From: Tribonema minus
Taxonomy: Eukaryota > Sar > Xanthophyceae > Tribonematales > Tribonemataceae
Length of the DNA: 64,000 nucleotides
Assembly (NCBI GenBank): GCA_017506865.1
Contig: JAFCMP010000521.1
Location: 248,001-312,000 of the forward strand
Direction: 5' to 3'
Below are positions 1 to 12,227 of this stretch, piece after piece (positions within the stretch are counted from its first letter, which is position 1; each line of letters begins with the position of its first letter). The notes beneath the pieces were generated by a model that ran no database searches, was not told where the DNA came from, and saw only the letters and a program-made list of their open reading frames with translations. The position numbers and the translations under genes were made by a program.

Positions 1-1362
1 GCATGGAGCAGGCCTACTATCTCAAGCGCGTCAGCAAGGGCTGGGTGAGTGCGGTGCCAGCACAGCTATTTATAACTTCAACACTTGAGCTGACAATGGC
101 ATGAAGCATGGTGTATAGTGAAAGGCAGTGCGCGTGTACGACTCATGCGATGGTTTGACGTCGTGCAGCGAGAAACTGGCGCAGCGGGCGCGCTGCCTCC
201 AGCTTGTTGGCAACGCTGAGCTCCTGACCACCTGCTGGTGATACACCTGCATAACGTGAACTAAGTCAACAAGCCATGGCTAGCTTGCAGGTTATGGTTA
301 CATTACAAAGGTACCATGGTTCAATTTGACAATTCGGTTCAATGATGCTTCCCCATGCGCCACAGCCGAAGGAGACAGCATCCTTCCTGCGTGGTGGTTG
401 CGCAGTACGCTGTCGGAGTTCCGCATCAACTGATGCTAAGACCGCACTTCACGCGCCTAACGCGCCCGTGCAGGCGTTCCATGCGTTTTCTGGTGCTTTG
501 AACGACGTATTTCTGACGCTGGAGAAGCACTCCAGCAGACAGTTTGGCATGATTTGAAGCCTCATGCGACTAGATTATGCGCCTTTCGCTCCTCATGCAC
601 TATGTGCTGTATGATTAGAGGCTGGGTCCGCAGACGGCGTGCCTCTGATGCTGGCTACAGCACGCTGCACTTTTGCGGAAAATCTGACGCGGTGTCTCCG
701 CAGCACTCTCATGCAGCCAGATTGCGCCATCATCGTCCCCACACGTCCAATTACTTGCACGCGTATCGCTCTGCTGACACGGGGCATTTCACACAACACG
801 CATCTGCACGCGCGACACAGGCATGCTGCGCGCACCCGACGCCGTGGACGGCACTTCAGCTGATAGTCTGGCATGCATATAGGCCTCATGCGACCACACA
901 AAGCCTTCCAGTTCTCACGCGCACAGTACTCTTCAGTGTGCTGAAGCCACCGTTCCCCCGCGCGTGTGCGTGTTTGCAGGCGTTCCGCGCGTACCCTGCC
1001 CCCTGGACGGCGTACCAGGAGAAGCCCGACAGCACTTTGCACTTGTACGGACAATCTGACGCGGTGTCTCCAAAGCTGTCTCATGTGACCAGATTGCGCC
1101 TTGCAGTTCTCAAACGCATGAAGTATCTCATCAGACGTCTGTGTTCCCCCACGTGTGCGTTCCTTCGCAGGCGTTCCGCGCGTACCCTGCCCCCTGGACG
1201 GCGTACCTGGAGAAGCCCGACAGCAGCGTGGAGGTGCTGTGCGAGTACAAGGACGGCAAGCCCAGCCTGCGCGAGCTGAGCGGCAGCGTGCGCGAGGAGT
1301 CGCTGCGGCGCTACGCAATCTTCAACGACCGCTTCGCGCCGGGGTTTGGGGGGCGTCTCTAG
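1..1362 (+). CDS. 3' end of an unrecognised gene (5' end outside window)
   Basis: Two exons are supported. The first (to base 44) reads MEQAYYLKRVSKGW and ends at a GGGTGAGT donor in phase 0. The last (1171-1362) follows TTCCTTCGCAG and reads AFRAYPAPWTAYLEKPDSSV onward for 63 codons to TAG at 1360-1362. Phases match (0/0). Both exons have the GC-rich codon use of the other genes here, while the 1.1 kb intron does not. I do not recognise the protein; the visible part is soluble, with no membrane segment. The gene probably continues upstream of the window, although an ATG at base 3 is in frame. The intron carries three degraded copies of the start of the last exon, listed separately. The gene converges on the GCK-like gene. 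Confidence 0.55.
470..1170 (+). repeat. Three decaying copies of the acceptor edge of exon 1171-1362
   Basis: CAG followed by GCGTTCC occurs at 471 and 977 as well as at the true exon (1168). A third, weaker copy starts at 821 (GCATGCTGCGCGCACCC). The copy from 980 matches the true exon for over 60 bases (GCGTTCCGCGCGTACCCTGC onward) and then diverges. Flanking intron is copied too: the block at about 657-740 resembles 1029-1110, and 893-979 resembles 1100-1170. Spacing is about 160-350 bp. The copies keep the acceptor AG. Confidence 0.8.
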
Positions 1363-2553
1363 ACCGGTGGGGGGGGGAGGGGGGGGTCATAGCCACCACT
1401 TCAGGCATTGTGGAGGGCACAATAGTTCTCGATACGGAGGGGGGGGGGGGGGGGAGGTGGCGGGATGTCATAGAGTAGCCACACTTTCAGACTTGGGTTG
1501 AGGAGGACGGTCGATTTGGTTGTGCAGGAGGGGGGGGGGGGGGAGGGCAATACAGTGGGGTGGTGATGTGCACATTTGTATTCTTACATATTAAAATAGG
1601 CTCATTGTTGTGGTGTGAATGGGGGCAAGAATGGCAGCAGTTTAGTGCCATTGCGATGATTGAGGCAACGGAGGGGTTTCTGCGGAGCCAGCAGAAATGG
1701 GTCATTTACAGCACGCCGACAGCAGTGCTGATAGGCGTACTTCAGCAGTCGTGCTGGCAGCTGATGCTGTCTTGAGTCAGGCAGTCGACTAAAGAAGGAA
1801 TGGTTCAGTGAGGCAGCAGGCTGTGTGCGTTGCGCGCAGGGGCATGACGAGATGGGGGTTGTGTGCATCATTACTTGTCTCTTATGAATCAAGGTGAGAA
1901 TGACAGAGGTTGCTGAGGCGGCATTGAGGCAATGCAACCATGCGCAGGTTGTTTTAGGACTCAAGTCCTTGAAGTGTGTTTCAAGGCCCTTCATACAGGC
2001 AACACACCAGCATCATGGATGCAATGCAACAGACGTATGACAATTATCACATTGGGAGTGTCATGTGCTGTCTGTGTGTTTATGCGCATTTTGTGGCCGC
2101 ACTTTGCAAGCCTGCACGCGGCGCCACCCAGCGAACAGTGTATACACGCATGTCAAAATCTGCCGCGCCTATGCAATGCGCTGGCGTACGCGCCACCATC
2201 GTCTGTCAACCGTACTGGGGTGTGTGTTCTGACAAGCTGCACACGTCATTGTGTGCCGCGCAGTGCAAGGGCGCCATACGGCTGCCGGGAACGCCACGCT
2301 CATGTGTTTGCGGATGGCACAGCAGCACCCGTGCCGGCATGTACCAAGACCATGCACCATACACACTACTACCTGCCATTGAGAACTGCCACTGACACCA
2401 TCACATCTTTCGGCTACCTTACCCCCCCCCCTTCCTGCTGCTTCTTCTGCACGCTTCGCCGCCATTACAAGTAGCACAAAAAGTGTCACAAACCCCTACT
2501 AGTACTGAGACAGCATGCCTGCCCCCCCCCCCCCCCCCCCCGCGCGCATTGTG
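1363..2553. other. Convergent intergenic region with poly-G/poly-C tracts
   Basis: No gene is seen. The first 200 bases hold a diffuse duplication: G-runs followed by similar 'tcatag...gccac...ttcag' text near 1388 and 1470. A third G-run lies at 1530-1545 and a poly-C tract at 2521-2541. The region lies between two converging 3' ends and probably holds both 3' untranslated regions. Confidence 0.5.
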
Positions 2554-3901
2554 TCATATGTCAGCCTCCGCCATAATGAGCACCTCGTCCAGCACCTCGT
2601 CCTCATCCTGAGCGCTGCCATCGCCCCCCGCCGCGCCCCCCTCGTCGTCCCCCACGTACTCCGCGACGATCTCCGGGTGCGCCTCGGTGCAGTCGCGCAG
2701 CGCGAGCATCACCTCGAGGCACGTCGCGTACACGCTCAGCTCCTCGCGCACGCAGCGGCGCATGCACGCGGACCACTCGCCGTACACGCCCGCGCATGCC
2801 GAGCGCTCGAAAAGTTCGCACAGGACGCAGCGCCCCCCCTCCCCCCCTTCCCCTTCCGGGGGCTCGTACCACGGGGGGCACGCGCCCGTCGCCGCGTCGT
2901 AGCACTCCTCCGGGCAGATGCGCCCCGTCAGCGGCAGCGGCTCCAGCGCGAGGTACCGCGCAAACACGGGGCGCGCGCCGGCGTGCGTCTTAATGACGCC
3001 GCTCCACGAGCGCGTGTGCGGGTCGAGCACGCCGCGCGCGCGGAGCGCCGCCACGAGGCGCTCCGACGCCTCCGCGTTGGCGCCGGCGGCGACGTGCGGG
3101 CAGCCGCAGCGCAGCGGCGCGGCGGCACCGTTGATGCGCGCCGCCGCCACCAGCGCGCTGCCCTCCGCGCTTGTCGCGAGGCCCAGGATGGTGACCTGCG
3201 GCGGCAGCGGCGGCACGCGGGGGGTTGGGGGGTGGGGTGGGGGGGGAGTGAGTGCAAAGGTGGTGCTGGTCACCGCAGGTGGTGAGGTGTGTTGCTCTAC
3301 AGAGGATTTGCATGGCGGACGCCACGATCACGCGCTTGAAAAAAGGTTGTAGTGCTGAGAGCTGCTGCAGCGGCGTGCGCAAAGGTGCCGCTGGAAAAGA
3401 TAGGCGACCTCACTGGCAAGGTTGACGTCAGCCTCCAGACAGGTGCAGCAGTAGTAGCAGCATTTAATCGAAACTGCTATGCAGTTGCGCCACTCAGTGG
3501 CGCCTGGTGTTTACAGCAGGGAACTTAAGTGGCTCGCATCTCACCATGCGTATCTTGCTCAAACATTGCAGTGGAAAGAGATGAATGACACGACATTATT
3601 CATTTTCTCGGCCGCCAGCAACTTCGCACGCGAGAGGTCACGGCCGACTTGTCCTTGCGAGCAGCCTGCGCATTGATGTCTCATCACATCCTTTCTGAGT
3701 GTTGACACAAAGCATACATACCTGTGCTTCTGCGCCCAGCGCTTTCTCCAGATCTCTCCGCTCATGTCGCCCCTTAGGCTGCAGATATATACGGGAGAGC
3801 CGCTCCACATCCACCTTCGGAAAGCGAGTCGTGAGCCGCTTCAGCGACTCCTCATCCAAATGCACTGCCACTGGTCCGTGTTGATGCCTGCCATGGCCCA
3901 T
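2554..3901 (-). CDS. GCK-like cysteine-rich protein, two exons
   Basis: Exon 1 is 3901-3722: ATG, 60 codons, donor CACAG|GTATGT, phase 0. Exon 2 is 3195-2554, after a CCGCCGCAG acceptor: 213 codons and TGA. The product is about 273 residues with no signal peptide. Exon 1 is charged and helical (HLDEESLKRLTTRFPKVDVE). Exon 2 starts VTILGLATSAEGSALVAAAR. Near its end is the pattern C-x2-C...C...W-x3-C...C...L-x2-C-x-E-A-H-P (RCVLCELFERSAC, then EWSACMRRC, then LRDCTEAHPE), which fits the spacing of the plant/algal GCK domain. The tail is acidic (DEDEVLDEVL). The GCK assignment rests on motif pattern only and the function is unknown. Further upstream exons cannot be excluded. The 5' end is divergent from the VPS9 gene. 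Confidence 0.55.
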
Positions 3902-5131
3902 GGGTGTCAGCAAGTACAGGGTGTCGTCAGTTGAGTGACCGTGTATACATAGTCGCCTTCAGCGATGCAATGCGCAGAGCTTGATGGCGGAAAGAGACGG
4001 TGATCTGCTCTTGGGTGCCACGTCCTGCTCGATTTGGTGGCTGCTATCCGCGTTGGCAATTCATGCGTGCACTGGCTGCAGCTGCAGGTGAATTCAGGTC
4101 ACCGACAGCCCACTACCGCGTATGCGCATGAGATATGCGAATAAATAATAATATACACATGCAGCTGGATTCCGCAGAAGTGTTGAACAGTCCACAAAGA
4201 ACATTTGCAGCCGCTTGCTCTGGCAGTGAGCCACGCGTTTCCTTGCTCACCTTCAAGCCAATTGAAGTGACCGTGCAAACGAGGCTTCAGCGCAACGGTC
4301 AAAACCGCATATGTACGAAAACTCGCGCAGCACATACTGCCGACATGCAACGTGATACTGTGTGGTCTGGCACGTACCGTTTATCGCAAGCAGCTGGTGT
4401 GGCTCGCCGATCGTCTGAGACTGTCCATGCTGCTGCGGAACATGCTGCAGCGCCAGCCAATTTCGCTGTCCGAAACGCGGTCCTGCTTGCTCGCCCAAAC
4501 ATGCTGATGTACTGGAAGCACAACGCAGCGCAAGGTTTCTGCCAAAGAGGCGGGGGAACACTCAAAACCAGATTGAAGTTTGACTTGAACTTGAGGATGA
4601 GAAAAGTTTTTGTCATTGCGGCGGCTGCAGAGCGCATGGCCGCAGCTCACATGGACCAGCAGGGTCCATTTTACGAGTCGTCGGCATAATTTTCGCTGTC
4701 GGGGGCATGCGTGAGATGCTGGAGGAGGCCATCGTCCTGTGACACAAAACCTGAGAAGCGAGGGAGGCTGAAAGCAACAGCAGACGCAAGGTAAGGGGCT
4801 GCCATTCAACGTAGGTGCGTGACACATATTGTCCGCTGCCGCAGCTGCTGTAGTCGTTGTCAGAGTGGACGCAAGAGTACATGTACCACCAATTTGTTCA
4901 CATCTCCGACCAGGCACAAATTCATGTACATAGCAAGACACCAATGGTAATGGTGCCGTTTCAATAGTAACATGGCCCCGGCCCTAGTTCAGTCAACAGT
5001 GTAGCAGGCAGTCCCGTGAATGCAGCAGGCTATGCTGTGAGCAAAAGTTAGCCAACTCATGTCTCCATCTATGTTATGTGACAACGCCCACCATGCTCTT
5101 ACAGCAGATCTGACAATCATTGCTGGTGCAG
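3902..5131. other. Divergent intergenic region between the GCK-like and VPS9 genes
   Basis: This 1.2 kb should contain both promoters or unseen first exons. No TATA box stands out. A 184-codon open frame (4135-4689, +) lies here, but its base composition matches intergenic DNA rather than neighbouring exons and I recognise nothing in it, so it is not called as a gene. An exon of the VPS9 gene upstream of 5132 is possible. Confidence 0.4.
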
Positions 5132-8100
5132 GACGCAATGGAGGGCATGCTGGACACGGACGACCTGCTGCAGGACGCGCTGATGGAGGACATGCTGTAC
5201 GATGAACTGGATGGGGGGGCTGGCAACACGCCGCCGTCGTACCTGCCGCGGGCGAGGAGCAGTCACAGCCTAGCGGCGCCATCGCAGCGCGACGATGAGC
5301 TCATCGCAGCGCTTGACAGGTACGGTTCACACCTGTTGCTGCTGTGCGCTGGTTCGATTCGTTTTGGTGCAATACAGAACTCCGCATCAGCATAGCAAGG
5401 ACACCGTCACCGTACTGGCGGCGCCATCACAACGCGACGACGAGCTCATCGCAGCGCTGGACAGGTATGTGTTGTAAACACATGTTGCTGCTGTGCGCTA
5501 CTTTGACTTCATGCTGGTGCGATGCAGATTCCGCATCAGCGGGTAAATGATTCTGCTGTGTACGTGTTGCCACATTAGCTACCCCGCACATAGCTACAGA
5601 CTGGTTGCAGCAATTGGCATGATCAGAGCGCACACTTGCGCGGAACAAGAGAACATGATTTGCTGAGTCTGCTTTGTTCGTCAATGCGCTCGTGGCATAC
5701 TAGCATCATCGTGCACAACTAGGTCTGTGCATCGCAGCCCTGAATCATAGCCGGTGACTCAACCGCAGTCATGCCTCGCTACTGCAGGGCGTATGCCTAC
5801 GACTGGCACGCCGACCAGCTGCGGCACGAGACCACGCATCTGGAACGCGTGCTAGCCGCGGAGCTCGCGCGCACGCAGCGCACTTTCAACCGCTCCGACC
5901 CGCGCCGCTTCGCGCACCTGCAGCGGGTCGACGCCAGCCGTCAGGTGGGCACTTCGCATGGCGCGTGTGAGCCACGTTGAAACTTTGCACAGCGTTGCAG
6001 TGCGCGGACCATTTGGTGGGTCGTGCGGGCGCTGACGCAGGGCAGCGCTGCATTGAGCGAGGCGCTGTGTACCGCTCCGACCCACGCCGCTTCGCGCACC
6101 TGCAGCGGGTGGACGCCAGCCGTCAGGTGACGGCGCAGCGTTCGTGAGGCGCGTGAGCCACATTGGCATCGTGCACAGCATTGCGGTGCCTGGACTTCTT
6201 CAGTAGTTGTGGGCATATGGGAGATAAGCTCGGAACGGCGCGCCGCGGTGAGCAGTGCTGCTCTGCTGAGCTGGCGCACGCGCCCTGCGTCAGCCGGCGC
6301 TGCATACTGCAGCGTAGTGGCTGTCTTCTCGAGTGAGGCAGTGCACGCTGTGGTGTGTTCCATGTGCAACTTGCCCAAAATTACTGATTGGCGGGACCAG
6401 CGCTGCACTTCAACCGCAACACCTCCTCCTCCTCCTCGTCACAGTGGCACGAGACCGCAAAGCGCTCTGATGCGGTGCGCTCCGCGGTGGTGGCGGCGGC
6501 GATGCTGCGCCAGATACGCGCAGCAGGTGGCGATGGCAGCGGCGGCGCGGCGGGGGGGCTGGCCTGGACGGTGGAGGCGGGGTCTGTGCAGGAGTTTCAG
6601 CGCGCGTATGAGGCTGATGCGTGGCGGCGGCGGCGCGCGGCGGCGCAGGGCTCGTTCGAGGTAAGTATATCGCATGCAGTGGTGTTGAATGGCCCGTTTT
6701 CTTACAGCACAATAACTGTGTTTACCCGTTGAGTCGGTCTGTTGTCGTGGTACTTTCCGGTAGCAGTTGAGGTTTACATGTAGGTTCTCAGTATCATGCG
6801 ACAGTGCATGACGTGAGTGCACGGCACACGCAAAGCATCGTACTGCGTCGATGTGCTGCACTCACAGTTCCAGACTGATCATGGGAAGTCTTGCTCTTGC
6901 TCTTGCTCTTAGCGCGCCAATGTGTGGGGCTGCTGCAGGAGCCGACCCTGACGAGCAGCCGTTGAAGTCCATGATACTTCTGAAGTACGCAATCAAAGCA
7001 GCGTCGGCTAAGGTCATGATGTCGTGTTGTACACTTTGGCACTGTTGCAAGAGGCGCGCCTACTTGCAATACTTCTGCAGAGACTCTACGGCCATGCACT
7101 GAAGTCACTCTCAGCCATGCACTTGCGCATCACTGTACAGACTGCTCGCCGTAAGCTTGCGCATCACTGTATACAGCGCTGCCTTTCTCCCATTAAACGT
7201 GACCACATGGTATGCTGTGCTCATGCAGGCGCCGCTGCGGCAGCCGACGGCGGTGGAGCAGCTCTTCCAGGACGCAGCGGTGGAGGCGGAGTGGCAGAAG
7301 CAGCACCACCACACCAACGAAATGGAGGGCACAGCGCCGTGCTCAGCGCTCGACGCCGCTGTGGACGAGGAGCTGGTGTCGCTCTTGGCGGCGGCGGTGA
7401 GCTAGCCCTACCGCTAACCCTACTTCAGCTTACATTTGGTTCCCGAGAAGCAGCAACCTACACAGTTGTGCAGTACTCTGAAGTATGCCGTTGCTCAGCA
7501 GATCATGAGTCATGACTGCTTGCGCTTAATAACATGGCCATTGTGCCTGCTACTTGGCAACTACACTGATGCGGTTATGAGGGTGCAGCAGTGCTCAGCG
7601 TCGATGTCAATGAGAAGCTTCTGCTAGCAGCGATACACCCCGTGCGCGCAGCCGCTGTCGCATGATGCAGTGTACTGAGGCAGTGCGTTCAGTCTGGCAG
7701 CCGGATACCCTTGATGGCTTGTATGCTTATTTTTAGGCACGCAAAACGCCGGTTTGCTAAAAATCGCACAGTAGGGTATATCGCCATGTACCCTCAGGTG
7801 CGCATTCACTCAATGGCACAGTCGGTGTGCAGTGCTCAACACGGCCGTGGAATGGGGGATCTGCGTGCCTGTTGGTGCGGCAGCATGAGCAAGTATTGCT
7901 GACTGTACATCATTGGGCGCTGACTTCAAGTATGTCACTGACCGCAGGAGGAGGAAACTGGTGCGGGGGCGGCGTGCGCGCAGCGCGAGGCGTGCAGCCT
8001 CATGACGGCATACCTACAGGTATTGCGCATACTCGCCACAGTCAGTTACTTCGATGCCTTGATACGGTATGCAGCGCACTGATGGCGTAATGACGTGGCA

Positions 8101-11100
8101 GTGCTCCCAGACCCATTGCCTCATTGAGCCCAGCGCGAAAGACAGTCACAAGTGGCAAATCATGTAGTGCATACTTGGCCATCAAACCTTGCTTTGAACT
8201 GCTGCGCTAAATGAACTTGCAGTGATGTGATGGGTGCTTGAGTGCTGGCTGGCGTGTCAATAGGCTTCCTGCAAGAATGTCTATTGCTTCATGATATATG
8301 GATGGACAAGGAATCAGGTGTATGGGTTTGCAGTGTAGGCCCAAATTAGCGGCAGACATCGGCATGACCAACTCGCATTTCATCATGTGCACTGCCTTGC
8401 TCTGCGTGACACGCTACCATTCGCCGGTGACTGTCCGCTGTGGAACAGATCACGCGTCTCACAGTGCACTGCATGATGTGTCGCAAGACGTGAAAGGCTC
8501 TGCGCAAGTGTTGAGGGTTAGGGTAAGGTGAATATGGGCCAGGCGGCTTGGCTGCATTCTTTGGGACAGGTCATGTGCATAGATGCACAGGTTGTGTTGC
8601 CATGTGACTGGTCAAATCAGGCGCAATGCGTCTGGACCCCCCCCCCCTTCCCTCCCCCCACCGCCAGTGCCGCGCTCTCACAACCCGCTCGCTGGTCCAG
8701 TTTCAAACAACTCCCTGTGCCCCTCCGCGCCGTCAACGCTCTCGCTCCCTTCCCCCCCCCCCCCCCCACGCGCAGTGCGTCATGCGCGTCCCCCCCGCGC
8801 GCATGACGGACCACGCGCGCCGCATCACCTGCGCCTTTGGCGTCTCTCTCAGCCGCCACGCGCTCGGCGCCGCCGCTGCGCAGTTCATCCTTGCCTTCAG
8901 AGCCGTCTTCTCCGGCGCCGCGTGCCAGGCCGCGGACGCGTTACGCGCAGGCGCCGGCTCCCGCGCTGCCGCCGCTGCCGCCAGGTCCGACGCTGCTGCC
9001 GCCGTGCCGCGCGCCGCCGCCACCGTCGCCGGCAGCGAGCCGCTGGCGCTGTGGCTGCGGCGTGCCACCGCCGCAGCGGCGGCGTTCGTCGTGTGCGCCG
9101 CAGACGCGCTGGGGGCGCGCTGCTGGCCGCGCGCGCTCGGCGGCAGCGGCGGCGGCGGCAGCAGCGGCGGCGGCGGCAGCAGCGGCGGCGGCGGAGGCGC
9201 GCTGGCGCCGGAGGCGCTGCTCGCCGCGCTGCTGCCGCACCTGCCGGAGCTGCCGCTGCTGTTCCACGTCGTGTACAGGCGCGAAGACGCCGCGCTCGCC
9301 GAGCGCGCCGCCGCCGTCCTCGGCAGCGCCGCCGGCGGCAGCAGCGGCGGCAGCAGCGCAGCAGCAGCAGCAGCGGAGCCGCTGATGGCGCGGCTCGGCG
9401 TGCCGCTGGCGCTGCGGCTGGACGGCGCGGCGCCGCCGCCGGATCTGCTGTCGGGGGATGCGTCGGCGGCAGCGGCGGCGGCGGCGGCGGCGCAGGAGCG
9501 GGCGTCGGCGCGCGCGTACGAGCCGGCGGTGCTTGCGCTGGCAGCGGTGCAGGGGCTGGCGGGGTCGCGGGAGAAGGCTGCGCAGGCGGTGGTGGCGGTG
9601 GAGGCGACCTGCGCGTGCGTGCGGCGGCATGGCAGCGGGTGAGCACTGATGGAGTTGATGTGTCTTCTTGAAGACTCCCGTGAGGTCAGTCGAATGAGAT
9701 TAATCGCCTTGTGGCAGGTGGCAAAGAGCAATGGCAGTTGAGAGAGGGCCCTGCGCCTACACGGCAGCGAGTGAGCACACGTAATGATTGCACATTTGTT
9801 GCCTGCACGTGCTGTGCATACAGCTGCACTTATACTCTGATAGAGATGGATACTTGAATGCATGTGAATAGACTGTGCATACAGCGGTTCGGAGGCTCTG
9901 TTTTCATTCAAGTTTGATGTCCTATCAGGTACAAGTGTGCACCTCATCGGTGTATGAGGTACAAGTATACATATTGGCGACATAATCATGTTCGAAGTCA
10001 TCACACCACACGCATCGGCTGTCATTAGTCCAAATTTCGAAGTGTGCACAAATCATGCTGAAAATGATGCTGCCCAAACTGTGCTGTGCATGAGGAGCCA
10101 TATCTGATTCGCGCACTGTCGTATGCTGAACGCTTTTGCGTGCAGGAAGAGCGCCTCGGGCAGCCTCTCGGCGGACGACCTACTGCCGATCCTCTCTGCG
10201 CTGGTCGTAATGGCCTATGCCAATGGCACGCTGTCACATCTGAGGTCTCAGCTGGAGTATGTGGACGCGCTGCTGCCGGGCCACCTCAAGCTGGGACAGA
10301 CAGGTCAGTGAGCTAGGGTCTAGTGTAGGACAGTGATGCAACTTCAGCGAGCGACTATTACCTTTCTCAACTCTGCACAACGTCATTGAAGTCCCTGGCA
10401 AGGCTACAGCAAACAGCAAGTAGGTCATGCTACATGACAGGCCCACGGAATGGGGGGTGAGGGACTGCAACGTCAACTGTAGTGGCAGCACTCAACTGAC
10501 ATTTTAGTGTTTCTGCAATAGGGGAGGACACACCCAGCCTTGAACATATCTACATGCTCAGTGGTTGTTGTGAGATTGCCCCAGGCCCCCAGCACGTCAA
10601 CGCGCAGTGCTCAACCCCTGCATCGCCCCTTGCCCCCACTCCCCCCGTTCTTCAGGCTACTGCCAGGCCATGCTCTTCTCGGCAGCGCTCGACCTCACGT
10701 CCGACGGCGCCTCGCAGGCGCACGCGCACGCCAAGCAACTTCAACAACAAGCGCTCTCAGCGCCGCCGACGCCGCTCACACCGGCTGGCAGCCCTAAACG
10801 CGGCCAGCGCGATCACCATCACGCGGAAGCATCCGCCGCCATTGACGCGGTGCTGCAGGCGTTTGTGAGCATGCCCGCGCAGATCAGCGCGCTGGAGCTG
10901 CAGCCGCTGATGAGCGCTGCTGCTGGTGCTGCTGCGGCGACGGCGGCGGGGGGGCGGTGCGACTGGGGCGGCGGGGGCGCGGTGGGGTGACACCAGATGC
11001 AGCAGCCTGCATTGACATCACTAACCTCAGTAACCGCCGACAGTTTGGAGCTACAAACGGTCACTAGCTGGCTGCGCGATCAGAGCGCTGGTGCTGCAGT

Positions 11101-11610
11101 CGCTGTCGAGCGCTGCTGCAGCATCAGCAGCGGAGCAGGCGCAGCAGGGCTCAAGGCAGCAGCACCCGATGGCTGCATTGAGAACATGCCTCGCACGGCG
11201 GCTGCTGTCGACCATCCACTGCTGTCGCTGCGCAAGGGCGCGACTACACGGCGCGCACACGCAGCAGGTACATGGCTGCGAGGCAGTGACCCCCCAAGAT
11301 CGGGGCCAGATCATGGGTCAGCGATGGATCACATGAAAGCAGCAACGCTCATCCTGCAGCGGCAGGCATGCCATCATGTCTGGCACTACCTGCCATCAAG
11401 AACCAGCCTTCAAAAATTGATCACAGGGTGTTGCGTGTGACACCAGCCGTGATGCGTGCGCGCTCTAGTACTGGACGCCTTATCGCATGCTCAGCCGCAG
11501 CGCGGCTTGTGCTGCGCGCCCTGGGCAACGCCGCCATTGACGACTACTTCTGCAGCTTTGAGAACGCGCGCATGCAATGCCGCCGGGGCACTCCGCCTTC
11601 AAGCACGTGA
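5132..11610 (+). CDS. VPS9-domain protein, likely Rab5-family exchange factor
   Basis: Exons: 5132-5319 (possible start ATG 5138), 5788-5944, about 6401-6660, 7229-7396, 7948-8019, 8776-9638, 10146-10303 and 10656-10983 (or stop at 10990). Two tentative 3' exons, 11084-11277 and 11495-11610, keep phase and end CRRGTPPSST-stop. The VPS9 domain is split over the exons from 8776 on: SREKAAQAVVAVEATC, then SADDLLPILSALVVMAYANG, then LGQTGYCQAMLFSAALDL. It keeps the Asp of the ADDLLP motif and the Tyr of GY that contact the Rab in this family. VPS9 proteins load GTP on Rab5/Rab21-type GTPases at early endosomes. The N-terminal half is acidic then helical and unrecognised; exon 8776-9638 carries Gly/Ser and Ala low-complexity runs. 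Every checked intron phase agrees except the acceptor at 6401, where a short exon is probably missed. Two exons have donor-edge copies downstream. Confidence 0.75.
5320..5540 (+). repeat. Donor-edge duplication of exon 5132-5319 (period 145 bp)
   Basis: Bases 5273-5380 (last 47 bases of the exon plus intron start) recur at 5418-5530. GCGGCGCCATC, CTCATCGCAGCGCT and GACAGGTA are kept, with the copied donor at 5465. The following text (CTGTTGCTGCTGTGCGCT-like) is also copied. A weaker third trace of 'ccgcatcagc' lies at 5531. The copied donor GACAG|GTATGT is intact. Confidence 0.85.
6060..6130 (+). repeat. Donor-edge duplication of exon 5788-5944 (period 182 bp)
   Basis: The last 57 bases of the exon, coding for RSDPRRFAHLQRVDASRQ, are repeated at about 6069-6126 with three substitutions, and the copied donor GTCAG|GTGA is intact. 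Preceding and following intron text ('cgtgtgagccac' near 5965 and 'gcgtgagccaca' near 6151) is also shared. Confidence 0.85.
10146..10983 (+). CDS. Exons coding the core of the VPS9 domain
   Basis: Exon 10146-10303 enters in phase 2 (GG|G) after TGCGTGCAG and leaves in phase 1 (ACA G|GTCAGT). The next exon begins at 10656 after TTCTTCAG and completes the Gly of GY. The joined text matches the VPS9 consensus: a DD pair in the ADDLLP helix, then a helix, then G-x-G-Y and an alanine-rich helix. Exon 10656-10983 then becomes low-complexity and Gly-rich, ending either at TGA (10988-10990) or at a weak GCG|GTGGGG donor. Confidence 0.75.
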
Positions 11611-12227
11611 ATGATCACATCCTGTTGTCATGGCAGTATGCCAACCATGGCGCCATGTTGCCCTTGTGCAAATTTGATGCGGTCTGTCTGCACATGAAAA
11701 TGTTTGCTGAGCATGGAATCTGAGTCGATGGATATGTCATGTTGCCATTGAGTACTGCAGAAGCATAAGCATGCACTCAAAACTTTGTTAGCATTGCAGC
11801 TCCTGTAAGCGCGCTTCACTGGTGGCCGCTGCAGTCAGCAGCAGCATATTCTGCAGTGCTTCAAGTTGTCCAGCGCAAGTCTGTCCGACATCTATTCTAT
11901 GAATAAATCACAAACCGCTGAACATATGGCTCAGTGCATAGGCACATGCTGCGTAAATGTTGATGGCATGACGGGGTTTGACCGTCAGTATGTAGGGAAC
12001 CATGGCGGGCTGTGGTTGATTGCAGGGGGGAAACGGGGGGTTCTGCAAAACGGGTAATTCCAAGCAGTTACACTTGCAAAATCAACCGTTGCACCAGGTG
12101 AAGCTCACACGTCCGGTTGCAGCAGAAGCAAGGCAACGTAGTGGTAGAGATTCGTGGGATCTGGCGACGGGAGGCACCTTGGTGGGCAACGGCAGAGGAG
12201 TGGAGCAGCAGCAGCAGCAGCAGCACC

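Noticed and set aside
4135..4689. 184-codon plus-strand open frame
   Set aside because: AT-richer than all trusted exons, no recognisable motif, located in a divergent promoter region. Kept only as a note.
8733..10049. 438-codon minus-strand frame opposite the VPS9 exon
   Set aside because: Its content is Ala/Ser/Pro low complexity produced by GCN triplets; the plus frame splices into a VPS9 domain.
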